Notes under the pieces: generated by a model
What the model was told of the DNA's origin: nothing
Seen by the model: only the letters and a program-made list of their open reading frames with translations
The model's database searches: none
NCBI RefSeq assembly: GCF_002464935.1
Contig: NZ_NBYY01000016.1
Span: 1-64,000, forward strand
Direction: 5' to 3'
Source of the DNA: Candidatus Enterovibrio escicola
GTDB lineage: Bacteria > Pseudomonadota > Gammaproteobacteria > Enterobacterales > Vibrionaceae
Length of the DNA stretch: 64,000 bases
Shown here: positions 9,876-21,026 of the stretch, in pieces
Layout of the letters: every line of letters begins with the position of its first letter
Numbering within the stretch: the first letter of the stretch is position 1
Program-made: the position numbers and the translations under genes

Positions 9876-10823
9876 ATGAACCGATACACTAATTTACTCG
9901 TCGCAATAGATCCAGATCACGAAGAACAACCTGCTTTTACTCGAGCATTAGATATCGCAAAGAAATCAAGTGTAACTGTCAAAATCACGCTATTTCTAGC
10001 TATCTACGATCTTTCGTACGAAATGACGTCGATACTCTCATCTGATGAACGTCAATCAATGCGCTGTGGTGTGGTGTGTCAGCGTAGGCAATGGATCTCT
10101 TCTTTGGTCAGTAAGCATACTACTAACGAAGTTAACATCAGTAATCATGTCGTTTGGCACAACCGTCCTTATGAAAGCATGATCGCTCAAGTATTCAATG
10201 ATGAACACGATCTTCTAATCAAAGTCACACATAAGCATGCTAAGCTAGGAGCTGTGATTTTTACACCTGCAGATTGGCACTTACTTCGTAAGTGCCCGTG
10301 CCCCGTGCTGTTGGTTAAAGGACTAGGCTGGCCGGAAAATGGGAAAATCCTAACTGCCGTTAATGTATCGTCGGAAAATGAAGCTCACATTCTGCTTAAC
10401 AATAAATTAATTGATGAATCAAAAGCCATGAGCAAGCTGCTTAATGCAGAAGTTAACCTTGTAAACGCCTATCCTGCAACCCCAGTTAATGTGACTATCG
10501 AGTTACCCGAGAGGAACCCTGCGTCATACACAGACGGTGTACGTGACCATCACTTATTAGCAATGAAAGCATTACGCCAAAAACATTCCATAAATGAAGA
10601 ACAAACCTTTTGTCAAGAAGGTTTACCCGAAGATGTTATACCAGAAGTTGCTAAAAAATTGGATGCTGGACTTGTGATCCTCGGTACAACGGGTCGCCTC
10701 GGTCTTTCCGCTTTCTTTATGGGTAATACAGCTGAACATACCATAGATCAACTAAATTGTGATGTATTGGCGATTAAACCAGATGGGTATGTAAGCCCTT
10801 TAACACCCAATGTGACGCAATAG
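9876..10823 (+). CDS. uspE: Universal stress protein E
   Basis: UspE is a tandem universal stress protein with two Usp folds in one chain. The 315-residue product matches E. coli UspE in length. Domain one starts MNRYTNLLVAIDPDHEEQPA and ends near PCPVLLVKG (about residue 148). Domain two starts GKILTAVNVSSENE and ends with the nucleotide-loop-like GTTGRLGLSAFFMGNTAEH and CDVLAIKP. A good ribosome site (TGGAGG) precedes the ATG. The fnr-uspE order is conserved in enteric bacteria and Vibrio; the 136-bp gap leaves room for a separate promoter. Intact. Confidence 0.92.
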   Translation: MNRYTNLLVAIDPDHEEQPAFTRALDIAKKSSVTVKITLFLAIYDLSYEMTSILSSDERQSMRCGVVCQRRQWISSLVSKHTTNEVNISNHVVWHNRPYESMIAQVFNDEHDLLIKVTHKHAKLGAVIFTPADWHLLRKCPCPVLLVKGLGWPENGKILTAVNVSSENEAHILLNNKLIDESKAMSKLLNAEVNLVNAYPATPVNVTIELPERNPASYTDGVRDHHLLAMKALRQKHSINEEQTFCQEGLPEDVIPEVAKKLDAGLVILGTTGRLGLSAFFMGNTAEHTIDQLNCDVLAIKPDGYVSPLTPNVTQ

Positions 10824-11378
10824 CCGAGCTGGTTATGTATTTAATATATCTATTGTGATCTAAATATACTACTACGCTCATCGAATATTCCAATTAGCTT
10901 GTTGTGCATTTCCTCCAATTTTAAGTATATTAAAAAGCTACGATTGAGTTATTTTAAGCGAGTACAACAATTCAAATTCGCCCTTTCAATAACTTATGTA
11001 TAAAACATGTTCACATATGTACTTGTTTCCAAGTAGGATTGCGGGTACTAGAATTGTTCATGAAAACTCAACCAGTTTTGTCTTTTATCCCACCTCGGAA
11101 GACTTGTAGATATATCCGAGCTGTAAGGTTATATAGCATAATGAAAAATGGGAGTCTTGGTATCCAATATTACATGATCTATGCTTGTTAACAGGGCTTG
11201 TCACCATAAAAAACAGGACTCTTATACGAAAATCTACTTATTGAATACATGACACATCTATTATTCCTAGCAGGAGGTTGCGGAAGAAAGCTACTATAGA
11301 TAGATCAAAATTAATCAGCATAATCTACATTCTGATAAAACAGCACGTCAATGGTACAGCACTCTTTCCTTCTTATTA
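10824..11378. other. Gene-free stretch after uspE, containing repeat copy 3
   Basis: No convincing gene. Bases 11040-11250 are the third, most decayed copy of the repeat seen at 1330 and 8600 (GTCTTTTATCCCACCTCGGA, then TTATTGAATACATGA). From about 11290 to 11370 there is a short match to the IS630-type end seen near 62236 (TAGATCAAAATTAATCAGCATAA). Confidence 0.4.
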
Positions 11379-12266
11379 ACCTGAGCTGCGCACAAGAAAT
11401 ACACTAAATGCCAAAGTTTCTATCCGATTGTTTGAAGAAAAACTATTAACTGCATAAGGACTTAGGCATGAATAAGTTAGACGCTGTTTTCGTCGATGTC
11501 GACGACTTCTACTAGACTTTCCTTCCTGCATGGGCAAAATACCTAATTTCTTCCGGTTTCAAACAAAGAAATAAGCCTTTTTACCTCTTAGTTAGCGGAG
11601 TGATGACCATAGTGATACTTTTCCATAAATCTGGATATCTAGACTTTAAAACTTATTACATCCACTTTGTTTGTCGCTACCTCACCCACGAATTTCCTAA
11701 ATTAGTTAGTTACACGAAGATGCTCAAACTCATGCAAGGTATCCTAGTTCCGCTTTGCTCTTACCTCACTCACCGTCAGGCCTTGCCTGACGGTGAGTGC
11801 TTTTGTTGCTTTATCTAAGCTACAGGTTTATCACAACCTACGCATTCTCAGACATCCGATTTTTAAAGGTACCACGAAGCGAGAAAAAGGAACGATGGGG
11901 TGGTTCTATAGTTTCAAATTACACCTTATTATCAATGACCAAGGTAGCATTATCTCAGTCAAAGTGACGACAGCTAACGTGGCTGATAGAAAGCCTGTAT
12001 CGGAAATGATTGACGAGCGTTGTGGGTGTTTATACGGAGATAAAGTTTATATCTATGGTCCATTGGATCGGGAACTTGCAGATAAGGGAATGACACTGAT
12101 AACGAGTATAAAAAACATATCCTAAATCGAGCATTCTCGGCACCGTAGTTGTATCAGCTTTATGGTCAACTTGCTAGCGGGACTTATCGCGTATTTATTT
12201 CAACCAAAGAAGCCGAGTATCAAGATGACTCAGTTTGATAAGCAAGCGCTTATGCAGATCTGAGGT
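11379..12266 (+). mobile_element. IS982-family element, decayed, with an internal palindrome
   Basis: The left end is ACCTGAGCTGCGCACAAG and the right end TTATGCAGATCTGAGGT. Transposase pieces are recognisable in several frames (VDDFY, ILFHKSGYLDFKTYYIHF, MGWFYSFKLHLIINDQGSII, LITSIKNIS), but a deletion and stops break it. At 11767-11799 CACTCACCGTCAGG and its exact complement face each other across 5 bases, a rearrangement not present in the other copies. No target duplication is obvious. Confidence 0.85.
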
Positions 12267-12284
12267 TAATTTAACAGTGGTTAT

Positions 12285-12650
12285 TTCTGTGAGCATTGTG
12301 TATTCGCCAAGAAAATCCAGTATTTCCCCAGCTCGCTTCCTGCTAGACTTCCAGTCCTTCTGTATCTTCGGACTCCACGTGCGCACACGCACCCATTTAT
12401 AACCTACTCCCAGTGTACCCGTCTTTGCTGAACGCGTAGACGTTCTCATAGCAGCTGTGATGGGAGACTCTAGTGAGATAGCTAAAAAACCAAACACTTT
12501 TTCGACAGCATCTCCGTGGGTTTTGCCACTTACTTGTTTACGCTTTCCTTCTACTTTAAAGTCTGCTTAGTATGATGTTCCTTGCATACGTACACGCATG
12601 TTATAAATCTTCTCTTGTTGTTCTAAAGTGTTCACTTTTTACCTCATCTG
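12285..12650 (-). pseudogene. Phage tyrosine integrase, N-terminal fragment
   Basis: The minus strand gives an arm-binding start (RVRMQGTSY, stop, ADFKVEGKRKQVSGKTHGDA) and continues VEKVFGFLAISLESPIT to WSPKIQKDWKSSRKRAGEIL. The paralogous stretch at 37,480-37,830 belongs to the integrase of the second prophage. An in-frame TAA (12567-12569) stands where a CAA codon is found in the other copy (GTSYQADF), and the catalytic domain has been removed by the IS982 insertion. Confidence 0.65.
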
Positions 12651-12774
12651 TGTTTATTTATCTATTGTTTAGTTATTTATTTCCTTTAATCGTTAAGTGG
12701 TCATTCCTGTTAATGCCTGCTATACAGGCACACATATGATTGAAATAAACCTCTGGTAAGTTCCCTTAAGTTTC

Positions 12775-13185
12775 CTATAACTTATTAAAGATAAGGCGGA
12801 TTGCCTCAGCTATCCGAAAACTTTTAGTTGTTAACGCTAGGTACTTTGAACAATACCCATTGTAACCGTGAATAAATATAGAGAGACCGTAGCCGTCCTT
12901 TGCTTTTAGTGTTAATCGTTTGCAGTACCTACTGGCTAATGACTGACCTATTACTAGAATTTTTGTATATAGTTGGAATTAACCGTTCGCCTTGATTTGT
13001 TTACCACTTCCAAAAAATGACCATTTGAAGCGGGTGCATTTCCTTATTCACTTCCTTCCTAAATACCTCCAACTGCTTACAGAAACGCACAGCAAGAATA
13101 CCAAAAGTTTGAGTTTTCACCATATTACTAACCTCTTTTGTATTTCTTTAGCTGAATAAAAGGTCATGGCAATGATTACATACAC
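12775..13185 (-). pseudogene. Phage winged-helix (MarR-like) protein, decayed copy
   Basis: Phrases such as VRFCKQLEVFRKEVNKEMH and PLQMVIF on the minus strand match the intact gene at 37975-38382, but a frameshift follows directly and later segments appear in other frames. It is the degraded duplicate of that regulator. Confidence 0.6.
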
Positions 13186-13794
13186 ACTTCGAGGTATATG
13201 AACTCATGACTGTTGCAAATAATTATGCTAACCTCGTTGTTAACGGAGTTTGTTAACCTATGAAGGTTTACTAGGAAAATGATATTTCTTTTTCGTATGC
13301 ATATAGCTTCTTTATTAAGAATGGTTTATCTCCATGGCTTCAAAGAGACCATAACCACGGCTTCTCACCTTTTATATTCTGAGAGTAATCTGTAGTTTCT
13401 TTTACTTTCCAAATTATTAAAGAGCTGTATAGTTTGTGCGGGTTTGCCGGCCTGCTCCCGCTATATTTCGGAGTAACGGAGCATACTATGCCTTATCTGC
13501 TCTAATGTCGCAATGCTCATATTGAGTTATTTTTCATCACCTTTCCCTTCCATAGTATCTTCTTTGTTTTCCCTGTGTAAAAATATATCTAAAGAGTTAC
13601 ATCAACTGTAAGTGACATCATCACAGTAAAATACGAGGAGTGCCCCCGCCTCAAAAAGTTGTTTATTCTCGGCGTTATGGGTCTTACCCTTTGTTGGTTT
13701 TGTGTATCTATGCGGGTATTTTCGGAAGCATCACTGGAAAAAAAGGCGGAATCATATACGCGTATGTGAGAGCAGAGAAATCGTAATCGTTTAC

Positions 13795-14890
13795 CAGTCC
13801 CCCATTGAAAAGCAATAAGTAATGACCATCTCCCTGATCGATAATTGCCTACTGAGTGATATTCTCAGCCTACCAAACATTCTTCATGAAGAAGAATCAT
13901 TTTGAAAAGGAACCACCCACAGTGGAACAATTGAGCTACAAGCAAGCTAACGCACTCATCCTTGAATTATGGAACAAACTTCGTGAGTACGAAGATAGGT
14001 TGTCTGTTAATTCTCGGAACGCATTCCGCTCTCCGTCGTCAAACTCCCCCGCAGCGAGGGATGCGCGAAAAAATCTTAACACCCTCGCAGCCGAAGTCAG
14101 GTGGGCTCTCAACCTAGCCAAGGGGGACATAAAAGACCAGTAAGAGAACTCAAAAATCGATTTTATTGTGTGTTATCAGCCAGATATCTGCTGCACCCAA
14201 TGCGGTGAAAATCTTATTTTGAATACGGAGTTTACCCATCAGTCATCAAGTATTTGAATTACCCAAAGCATCGTTGGATATTACTGAATATCAGTTATTC
14301 TAGGGGCGGTGCCAGCACTATAACCATACCGTCCGAGCCAATTTGCCCGATGACGCCCCATCAGGTCAGTTAGGTCTTCGGCTGCTTAGCCACATTGCCG
14401 TTTTATCTGGTCAATATCACCTGAGTATCCGAAAAATACTAGCGCCTTTTTATGGATCAATACGGTACGCATTTTTCTATTAGACTGATTACTGATGCCC
14501 AAGGACGAGTCAGTAGTATGTTAACGCCATTGTATCAGGTACTGCATCACCACATAAAACAATCTGCTGTTATTCATGATAGATGAAACACCGCACAAAC
14601 GAAATGGGGGAAGCGGCTACCAGATGGGTTTTGTTCCTCAGTGGCAGTGATGCGGTATATCAGACCCTTCGTTACCGGCATAACGCGGAAACAGCAAAAA
14701 CAATGCTAGATGAATAGTACCGTACGATAGTGGTAATCAACAAATGTGGTAGTTATAACTGACTGAATTCTACACGCCACCAGTTTTATTAGGCATATGT
14801 CAATCGCAATTGACAACAAATGGCGAAGTACAGCGGTGGAGGTTTAACGTCTCATATTGGCAAATGTTTTGTTCTGTTCTGCCATGCTGT
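13795..14890 (+). mobile_element. IS66-family element, decayed tnpC
   Basis: The left end carries CAGTCCCCCATTGAAAAGCA. A frame from 13886 encodes the N-terminus of the IS66 TnpC transposase (EQLSYKQANALILELWNKLR, SPSSNSPAARDARK) and ends at a stop near 14143. Downstream pieces in shifted frames match the central and C-terminal parts (a CxxCG zinc motif near 14200, LPDDAPSGQ, LLSHIAVLSGQYHLSIRK, and a DEDE-type core). It is joined at about 14,890 to an IS91-like piece. Dead copy. Confidence 0.75.
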
Positions 14891-15432
14891 ATTCCGAATT
14901 TAGCACCGCTATAATACCGATTATCATCATTCAAAAATCACTAAGATGCTGAAGTGTAGCAGCTCAGAAAATATCTTTGCTACTTACCAATGCTTGGGTT
15001 GCGGTCAAGGGCAACATAAAGTTAACGTTAGTTTTAAGGGGAAAGCTTATCCATGTTGTGGATAAGCTTTATGCACGGGTGAGTCTGGTCAAAATAGGCT
15101 TCCGCTTGTTTCCTCGAGTGAGCTATCGGCAAGTTGTCTTAACATTGCCTAAGCAACTTCGTATTCCTTTCCATAATCACTCCAATCAGAAACGTTTGTA
15201 TTCGGAGTTTATGGTCTTGGCAGAAGCGTGCTTATCAGAGTTAATTTTGGCGCACTTTAAAACCGATGAGTGTGAAATCGCCGTCATTGTTTTTATCCAT
15301 ACCCAGAGTCGTAATGGCAACTACAATCCGCATTTACATGTGATACTAGCTAAAGGTGCATTCTTTCCTTCAAACGAGGATTGGAAAGGGTTTCAATATT
15401 TATCATTATATCAACTACAATTACTTTGGTAA
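14891..15432 (+). pseudogene. IS91-family (Y2 rolling-circle type) transposase fragment
   Basis: The frame from 14977 encodes VSYRQVVLTLPKQLRIPF, then EFMVLAEACLSELI, then VIVFIHTQSRNGNYNPHLHV with the HUH-type His pair of the rolling-circle nuclease. Upstream, in another frame, CLGCGQGQHK and CCG are remnants of the usual N-terminal zinc-binding domain. The frame ends at 15432, far short of the C-terminal tyrosines, so the protein is truncated at both ends. Confidence 0.7.
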
Positions 15433-15484
15433 AAACACTTAATAAAATTAATGGAGATGGAGTTTCCGACGCGGAAATATGTGA

Positions 15485-15516
15485 TTAACCTGAGTTGCGT
15501 ACAAGAAATAAACTAA
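15485..15516 (+). mobile_element. Solo IS982 5' terminus
   Basis: AACCTGAGTTGCGTACAAGA and the following AATAAACTAAAT match the IS982 left end, but the similarity stops there. A scar of about 30 bases. Confidence 0.6.
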
Positions 15517-15599
15517 ATTTTTTGATTTACTGCTCCCTTGTATTTGCTTGAGCACTGGCGATTATTCACTGATAGATCTTGAGTGATATTAGGGAAATA

Positions 15600-15748
15600 A
15601 GTAGTGTTATTAGAGTATCTCTTAGTTTTCGATAAACTGATGAAAAATGGCATTTGATTGTCTCTGCGATATCTGAGATTGGAATTCCCCGTTCTAAAGT
15701 GACTGCAATCTAGTATCTTCTTCCCGCGCTTAACTGCTGATTATTCAT
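15600..15748 (-). mobile_element. IS30-family transposase, N-terminal fragment
   Basis: Read from an ATG at 15748 on the minus strand: MNNQQLSAGRRY, an amber codon (15710-15712), then IAVTLERGIPISDIAETIKC and HFSSVYRKLRD. This is the helix-turn-helix start of an IS30-type transposase; the amber stands where a Gln is expected. The remainder is absent. Confidence 0.55.
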
Positions 15749-15759
15749 GGAAGCACTGC

Positions 15760-16239
15760 TTGTTATTTTGGAGAGAAGAACCTACCACTTTCTATCGTTG
15801 GTTTCATCTTCTACACTAGAGCAAAAGTGTTATAGTTATTATCTGAATTCAGGCCACTCTTCTTTGTTCCATCCAAGATGGAGCAGTTTCTAAATCCAAT
15901 AGACCAAAATAACTTGAAGATGCTTGATTTTAGAGGTCATCAGTGCGTTTAGTTTGAGGTGGATTCTCATAGGAATAATCAATTTATTTCACGGTGATTT
16001 AACAACGTTATGAGCGTATGGATGACCTCACTTAGGACGAGTTTGCTAAGACAATGCTCGGTATTTTCCCTTTTCGATGGAAATCACTACCCTAACAGGG
16101 GATTACTTTGATCATTAAATCAGTAAAGCTCGCTGAAAACTGCATCTTGAAATTGTTTGAGTCTATAGCAAAAAGAGCGAACATTAAGCCCACTCTTTGT
16201 TGTTTGACTGCGTCCGGTAAAAAGTTGTAGTGGAACTAA
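15760..16239. other. Gene-free stretch left of cspD
   Basis: I see no gene, repeat or clear RNA here. Short decayed frames only. Confidence 0.4.
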
Positions 16240-16461
16240 TTATCCTAAGTCTTCGTTTTCTACTGGAACGATTTGACTGGCATGATATCCTTTTGGTCCC
16301 TCTAGGATTTCATAGTTCACGGCCTGACCTGCCTTTAATGTACGATAGCCATCCATTTGAATGGTCGAGTAGTGAGCAAAAATATCACCGTTACCCTTGT
16401 CGGGACAGATAAAACCAAACCCTTTAGCATTGTTAAACCATTTAACTGTACCTGTTGCCAT
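16240..16461 (-). CDS. cspD: Cold-shock-like protein CspD
   Basis: CspD is a stationary-phase cold-shock-fold protein that binds single-stranded DNA and in E. coli inhibits replication. The 73-residue product (start MATGTVKWFNNAKG at 16461) has both nucleic-acid motifs, KGFGFI and DIFAHY, and the CspD-specific IQMDGYRTLKAGQ. The frame extends 8 codons upstream but the family start is at 16461, where AGGAATGTTTAGT precedes the ATG. In E. coli and Vibrio cspD lies back to back with clpS-clpA. Here clpS is in the expected divergent orientation but 4.5 kb away, the gap being filled by insertion sequences. Confidence 0.92.
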   Translation of the reverse strand: MATGTVKWFNNAKGFGFICPDKGNGDIFAHYSTIQMDGYRTLKAGQAVNYEILEGPKGYHASQIVPVENEDLG

Positions 16462-16485
16462 ACTAAACATTCCTCTTGCATTCAA

Positions 16486-17218
16486 ATTGTATAACTATCA
16501 GTAAAACTTCCATTTGCAATCATGTTATTCGTTACTAACGAATGCTAGATGTTCTGACTACAGTCCACACTTTAGTAGAAAGATTTAGGCAGTCAAGTCC
16601 TAGATTAAGTGTTATGACAACATTTTTATGAAAATAGAGAAAGATAGACATGAAGGATGATATGTATATCATTATGAGACAATTAGTTTCATCATCGATT
16701 CATTTAAATCATTTCTAATAAGGTTAGATCTGTTAGGAATATTTATAATGGTTAAAATGAATTATTCTATTTGCATCATATCTATCACGAAGATTTTACA
16801 TTGTAACATACTGATATATCAATTCTTATTGTTAATATCTACTCATTGGTTATTTCAGCATCTAATTCACCACTTTAAATTAATTTATTTTTTGTTTATT
16901 TTATTAATGAATCTTAACGTGAAAAAAGATTTTTAGTCTAATTATCTAAACTCTATAGAAAGAGAGTATCATAAAAAGACATGATGAACTGAAATGTAGT
17001 ATAGATAACTAGGCATTTAATGGCTACTGCAACTAACTATGTTATTTATCGATCCAAGCAGATCCTTGCGTTTCAATAAGACTGATTGCAGCTCATGTAT
17101 GCGATAGATTTTTCTTCGTTTAACAGGAGTTATTGATCAAATCAAGCCTATAACGCACTAATCCTCATCTCTTTTACAGTTTTAATTTGTGTATATAACA
17201 AGTGAGCTATATTAATTT
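16486..17218. other. AT-rich stretch right of cspD
   Basis: It contains the likely cspD promoter region on the minus strand but otherwise no gene I can support. A 62-codon AT-rich frame at 16748-16936 has no recognisable feature and is probably chance. Confidence 0.4.
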
Positions 17219-18570
17219 CTAGTGTATTAGTAGGAAATAATGAGGTGTAAGCTGTGGATTGATCTCGCCAGATCAACAACCAACAAGAAATACACCGCAG
17301 GGACAATAATCACAACATTACCGAGCTTCATAAACTAGCAAACTTGCTTAATGAACTGCTGAAACAAGGCACAGCAGTTGTTGACTCAAGCTATAGAAGC
17401 CGAGGTTCAATCCTTGCTCGATAATTTTACATAACTCCAAGTGAAACGAAAGCAGGGAGTAGTTCGCAATGGCCATTTACCTAAGCGGCACCTACAAACT
17501 GATCTCGGCAACATTACTGTCAAAGTCCCAAAGATTCGAGATAGAACAGGGAGCGGGATAAAGTTTAACAGCACATTGCTTCCGCCCTATCTTAAGCGAA
17601 CCAAAAATATAGAAGAGATCATCCATTGACTCTATCTGCAAGGGATATCCACGGGAGATATGCAACCAGCCCTGAAATGGCTCTTAGGTAAGCAAGTCAA
17701 GGACTTGTCAGCAAACAGTATTTCTCGACTCAAGCAGAAGTGGAAAGCAGAATACGACCAGTGCCGTAAACACGACCTAAGTAAACGGCGGTATGTCTAC
17801 ATTTGAACCGATGGTATTTACTGCAAAGTTCGGATAGATGACAAGCGTTGCCTGCTTTTTATCATCGGCGTCGATGGTGCCGGCCGCAAGGAACTGCTCT
17901 CCGTTGTAGATAGGTACAGGGAGTCAGTGGTCAGTTGGCTTGAAGTTCTGTCACAGCTAACGTTCCAAGGTATAAGTATCGCTCCTGAACTCGCCATTGG
18001 CAAGGCACTTTCGGTTTTTGGAATGCAGTGACAAAGCATTAGCCAACGACGCGCTCTCAGCGCTGCTCGGTACACAAAACGGCCAATGTATTAAACAAAG
18101 TCCTAAAGTCTATTCAACCAAAAATAAAAAATTCTTTACAATATCTGGATGGCGGAGACACAAACAAGAAGCACATAAAGCCTTCGGACAGTTCGAAACA
18201 CGATATAGTGCTAAATATCCCAAAGCAGCGGAGTTCCTGACCAAAGGTAAAGTTTAAATACTGGCATTTTACGATTTCCATACCGAACACTGGAAATATA
18301 TTAGAACGACAAACCCCATTGAATCAATGTATTCAACGATGAGGCTAAGAACGAACAAAACCAAAAATAGTGGAAACCAAAAAACAACACTGGTAATGAC
18401 CCGCGAACTGATGCGAACCGCTGAAGTAACTAGCGTAAGCTGCGGGGATTTAAATTACTCTCGGATATCATCAAAGGCGTGAAATTCAGAGATAGTATTC
18501 ATAAAACAAACGTCAATCATCAGGATACCGTTCTGGCAACTGTGCACCAGATTTTACCATAACTCCAAGT
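17219..18570 (+). mobile_element. IS256-family element, decayed transposase
   Basis: Broken frames encode an IS256-type (Mutator-like) transposase: VVRNGHLPKRHLQTDLGNIT, VKVPKIRDRTGSGIKFN, LLPPYLKRTKNIEE, then RQRLLFIIGVDGAG-like and WKYIRTTNPIESMYSTMRLR further on. The expected start ATG at 17299 reads AGG, and stops and frameshifts follow. A long inverted pair at the left end (GGTGTAAGCTG ... ACACCGC) is shared with the second copy at 43.1 kb. Confidence 0.8.
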
Positions 18571-18639
18571 ATAACGAGTCTTATAACTGTGTTCATCGCT
18601 TTCAAATTTGCCAGTGCTTCATCAACTTGAGCATTGTAA

Positions 18640-19460
18640 TAACGAAGAGTAAGTTTAGGGCTAAGTAACTATTTATAGAGAAACATTCCTATCTCTACTA
18701 CTAAGCGGTTGTAATACCCCTATCCTTTTCCACTTCGCCAATTTATCTTCTCCTACCGCTTTTATAACTTGATTTCTCGGATGTCTTTACTCCAAGTACT
18801 GCGCATTCTTTCTTTCTTTTTCAATACGTGGTGACATGCTTTTATATCATAAGCTCCATCAGCACTGATTTGCTGTATCTTTCATCGTAACGGGTTAAGC
18901 AATGTAGGTGAAAACTTATTGGTACTCACCGACACTATGCTAACTTCGGTGGTGATAACCTCATGAGTAGACACATCAACCACATGATTAAGTTTGCGCC
19001 AGATACATTGAAGCATATGGCATCAATAATAACGTGGACGACCACTCCTTGATTCTGTAAATCGTACTTAATTTATACGTTCTTCGAACGGTTACTAATA
19101 AAAGTGTATGTAAGGCATTTCATCGGGACATTCATCAACGTAACAACCGAATTGAGAAAACCTTTTAATCCACGAAGTGGGAGCGTGAAAATACTTTTCA
19201 CCATCAGTGACGTTCCAATTCTCGGTATCCAAAAATATAAAATCACGACCGTGATGCATTTAAACAATGCCGTGCCTTATATGGCAGCGATATTTATCCA
19301 AAAAGTGACTAAGTTACGGTTTATTAATGGTTGATTATATTGTTTCAAGTTGCTGATCTTGTACTTGGTCTTTCCCATCATCACCTCCCATTTTAACTCC
19401 ATTATGATCTGATCGTAGGAATTACGATTAGTTCAGGTATTTGGAAAATAAAGCCATTTC
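18640..19460 (-). mobile_element. IS5-family (IS903-like) element, decayed
   Basis: The minus strand shows the usual leader and terminus at 19380-19460 (TTCAGGTATTTGG) and the N-terminal pieces LMVKSIFTLPLRGLKGFLNS and TYTFISNRSKNV in a frame at 19267-19073, then broken C-terminal frames. Dead copy. Confidence 0.8.
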
Positions 19461-19502
19461 ACATGAATGACAATCCATTAAATACATCATCCCATATGAT
19501 TA

Positions 19503-20475
19503 ACCTGAGCTGCGCATAAGAAATGAACTAAATGCCAAAGTCGCGATCTGATCGTTTGAAATAAACTATTGACTGCACACGAACTTAAGCATGAATAACT
19601 TAAACGCTGTTTTCATCGATGTCGACGACTTCTGCCAAACTTTACTCCCTGCATGGGCAAAGCCCTTAATTTCTTCCGATATCAAACAAAGAAATAAACT
19701 TTCTCGCCTCTCAGTTAGCGAAGTGATGATGATAGTGATAACTTTCCATAAATCAGGATATCGAAACTTCAAAACCTATTACATCCACTTTGTTTGTCAC
19801 TACCTCACCGACGAATTTCCTAACTTAGTTAGCTACACACGAATGCTCAAGATCATGAAAGGGGTTCTGGATCCGCTTTGCTCTTGCTTCACTCACCGTG
19901 AGTGAAGGCCGACAGGAATTTCCTTTGTTGATTCGTCCAAGCTACAGGTTTGTCACAACCTACGCATTCTCAGACATCAGGTTTTTAAAGGTACCGCGAA
20001 GCGAGGAAAAGGAACGATGGGGTGGTTCTACGGTGTAGAATTACACTTTATTATCAATAACCAAGATGGCATTATCTCAGTCAAAGTGATGACGGATAAC
20101 GTGGCTAATAGAAAGCCTGTATCAGAAATAGTTGACCAGTTTTTGGGGTGTTTATATGAAGATAAAAGATTATATTTCTGGTCCATTAGAGCGGGAACTT
20201 ACAAACAAGGGAGTGACACTGATAACGGGTGTAAAAAACATAAAATTCAAAGTGATAAAACTTTGGAACCGCCTAATGATCCGGAAACGATTTATTATTG
20301 AAACTGGTTTGGATCAACTAAAAACATATTCCAAATCGAGCATTCTCGGTATCGTAGTTGTATCAGCTTTATAGTCAACTTGCTGGCGGGGCTTATCTCC
20401 TATTCATTTCAACCAAAGAAGTCAAGTATTAAGATGACTCGGTTTGATAAGCAAGCACTTATGCAGATCTGAGTT
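19503..20475 (+). mobile_element. IS982-family element, near full length
   Basis: One of the longest copies (973 bp). The left terminus is ACCTGAGCTGCGCATAAG and the right TTATGCAGATCTGAG. The transposase is readable in three overlapping frames: 19591-19905 (FIDVDDFCQTLLPAW, ITFHKSGYRNFKTYY), 20017-20301 (MGWFYGVELHFIINNQDGII) and 20132-20374 ([34 protein letters not shown]). A few indels separate them. No target duplication is visible. Confidence 0.88.
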
Positions 20476-20477
20476 TA

Positions 20478-20720
20478 TCAAGAAGAAATAGCAAAAGTTT
20501 TGGATACAGAGATTTACTTTGCACACTCTTACTGCTCATGGAAATTAGGGGTAAATGAAAATGCTAATGGGCTTTTGAGATAATACGTAAAGAAATAAGG
20601 ACAGACTTAAGAAAGATCCCAAGTGATAGAGATTACCTTTTCTCAAGCAAGGATCAAGAATCAGTTTAAGAAATGTTTTTAATTGAAATTTCTTACCGTT
20701 ATTTTAAAGACATGGCATTA
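20478..20720 (+). mobile_element. IS30-family transposase, C-terminal fragment
   Basis: The plus strand reads QEEIAKVLDTEIYFAHSYCS, WKLGVNENANGLLR, stop, YVKK, matching the end of an IS30 transposase (DVYFAHPYSSWERGTNEN-NGL). It is interrupted by stops and joined to the IS982 right end. Confidence 0.6.
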
Positions 20721-21026
20721 CTGATTTTCTTAGAAAGCAGTTTTGCTGCAGACTTGAATTTAGGAGGATAGGCAGTATATAGTTATATATGATTGCCGTG
20801 CCTATTCTATGCGGATGTCCAGACAATGGTATTGTTGGAGTTTCTATCACATAATCTCTGAATTAGATTCTAAGAAGTGACAGGATTTCTTATGATGCTC
20901 TGTTGTGATATGAATGAATAAAATTACAACTAATCGTTTTGTTCTTGTAAAGAACACTCGAACCTCCTTAAATATTGTAAGTGGTTATGATAAAATTATA
21001 CGAATGGATTGTCTCGGATAAATAAG
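20721..21026. other. Region upstream of clpS
   Basis: About 300 bp without a gene, presumably holding the clpSA promoter. AT-rich; no promoter stands out clearly enough to place. Confidence 0.35.

Larger units (their letters stand above)
12267..13790 (-). mobile_element. T7-like temperate phage remnant, copy 1
   Basis: About 1.5 kb is collinear and in the same orientation as 37,480-39,000 of the larger prophage at 36.7-42.2 kb, including stretches with no open frame (for example AATTATTAAAGAGCTGTATAG and CCTCAAAAAGTTGTTTATTC). It holds the N-terminal part of the integrase and the winged-helix gene, both broken. It is cut on the left by an IS982 element and on the right by an IS66 element, so the RNA polymerase and terminase region is absent. 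Confidence 0.75.

Noticed and set aside
16748-16936. 62-codon hydrophobic AT-rich frame
   Set aside because: Composition follows the AT-rich background and there is no ribosome site or homologue that I recognise.
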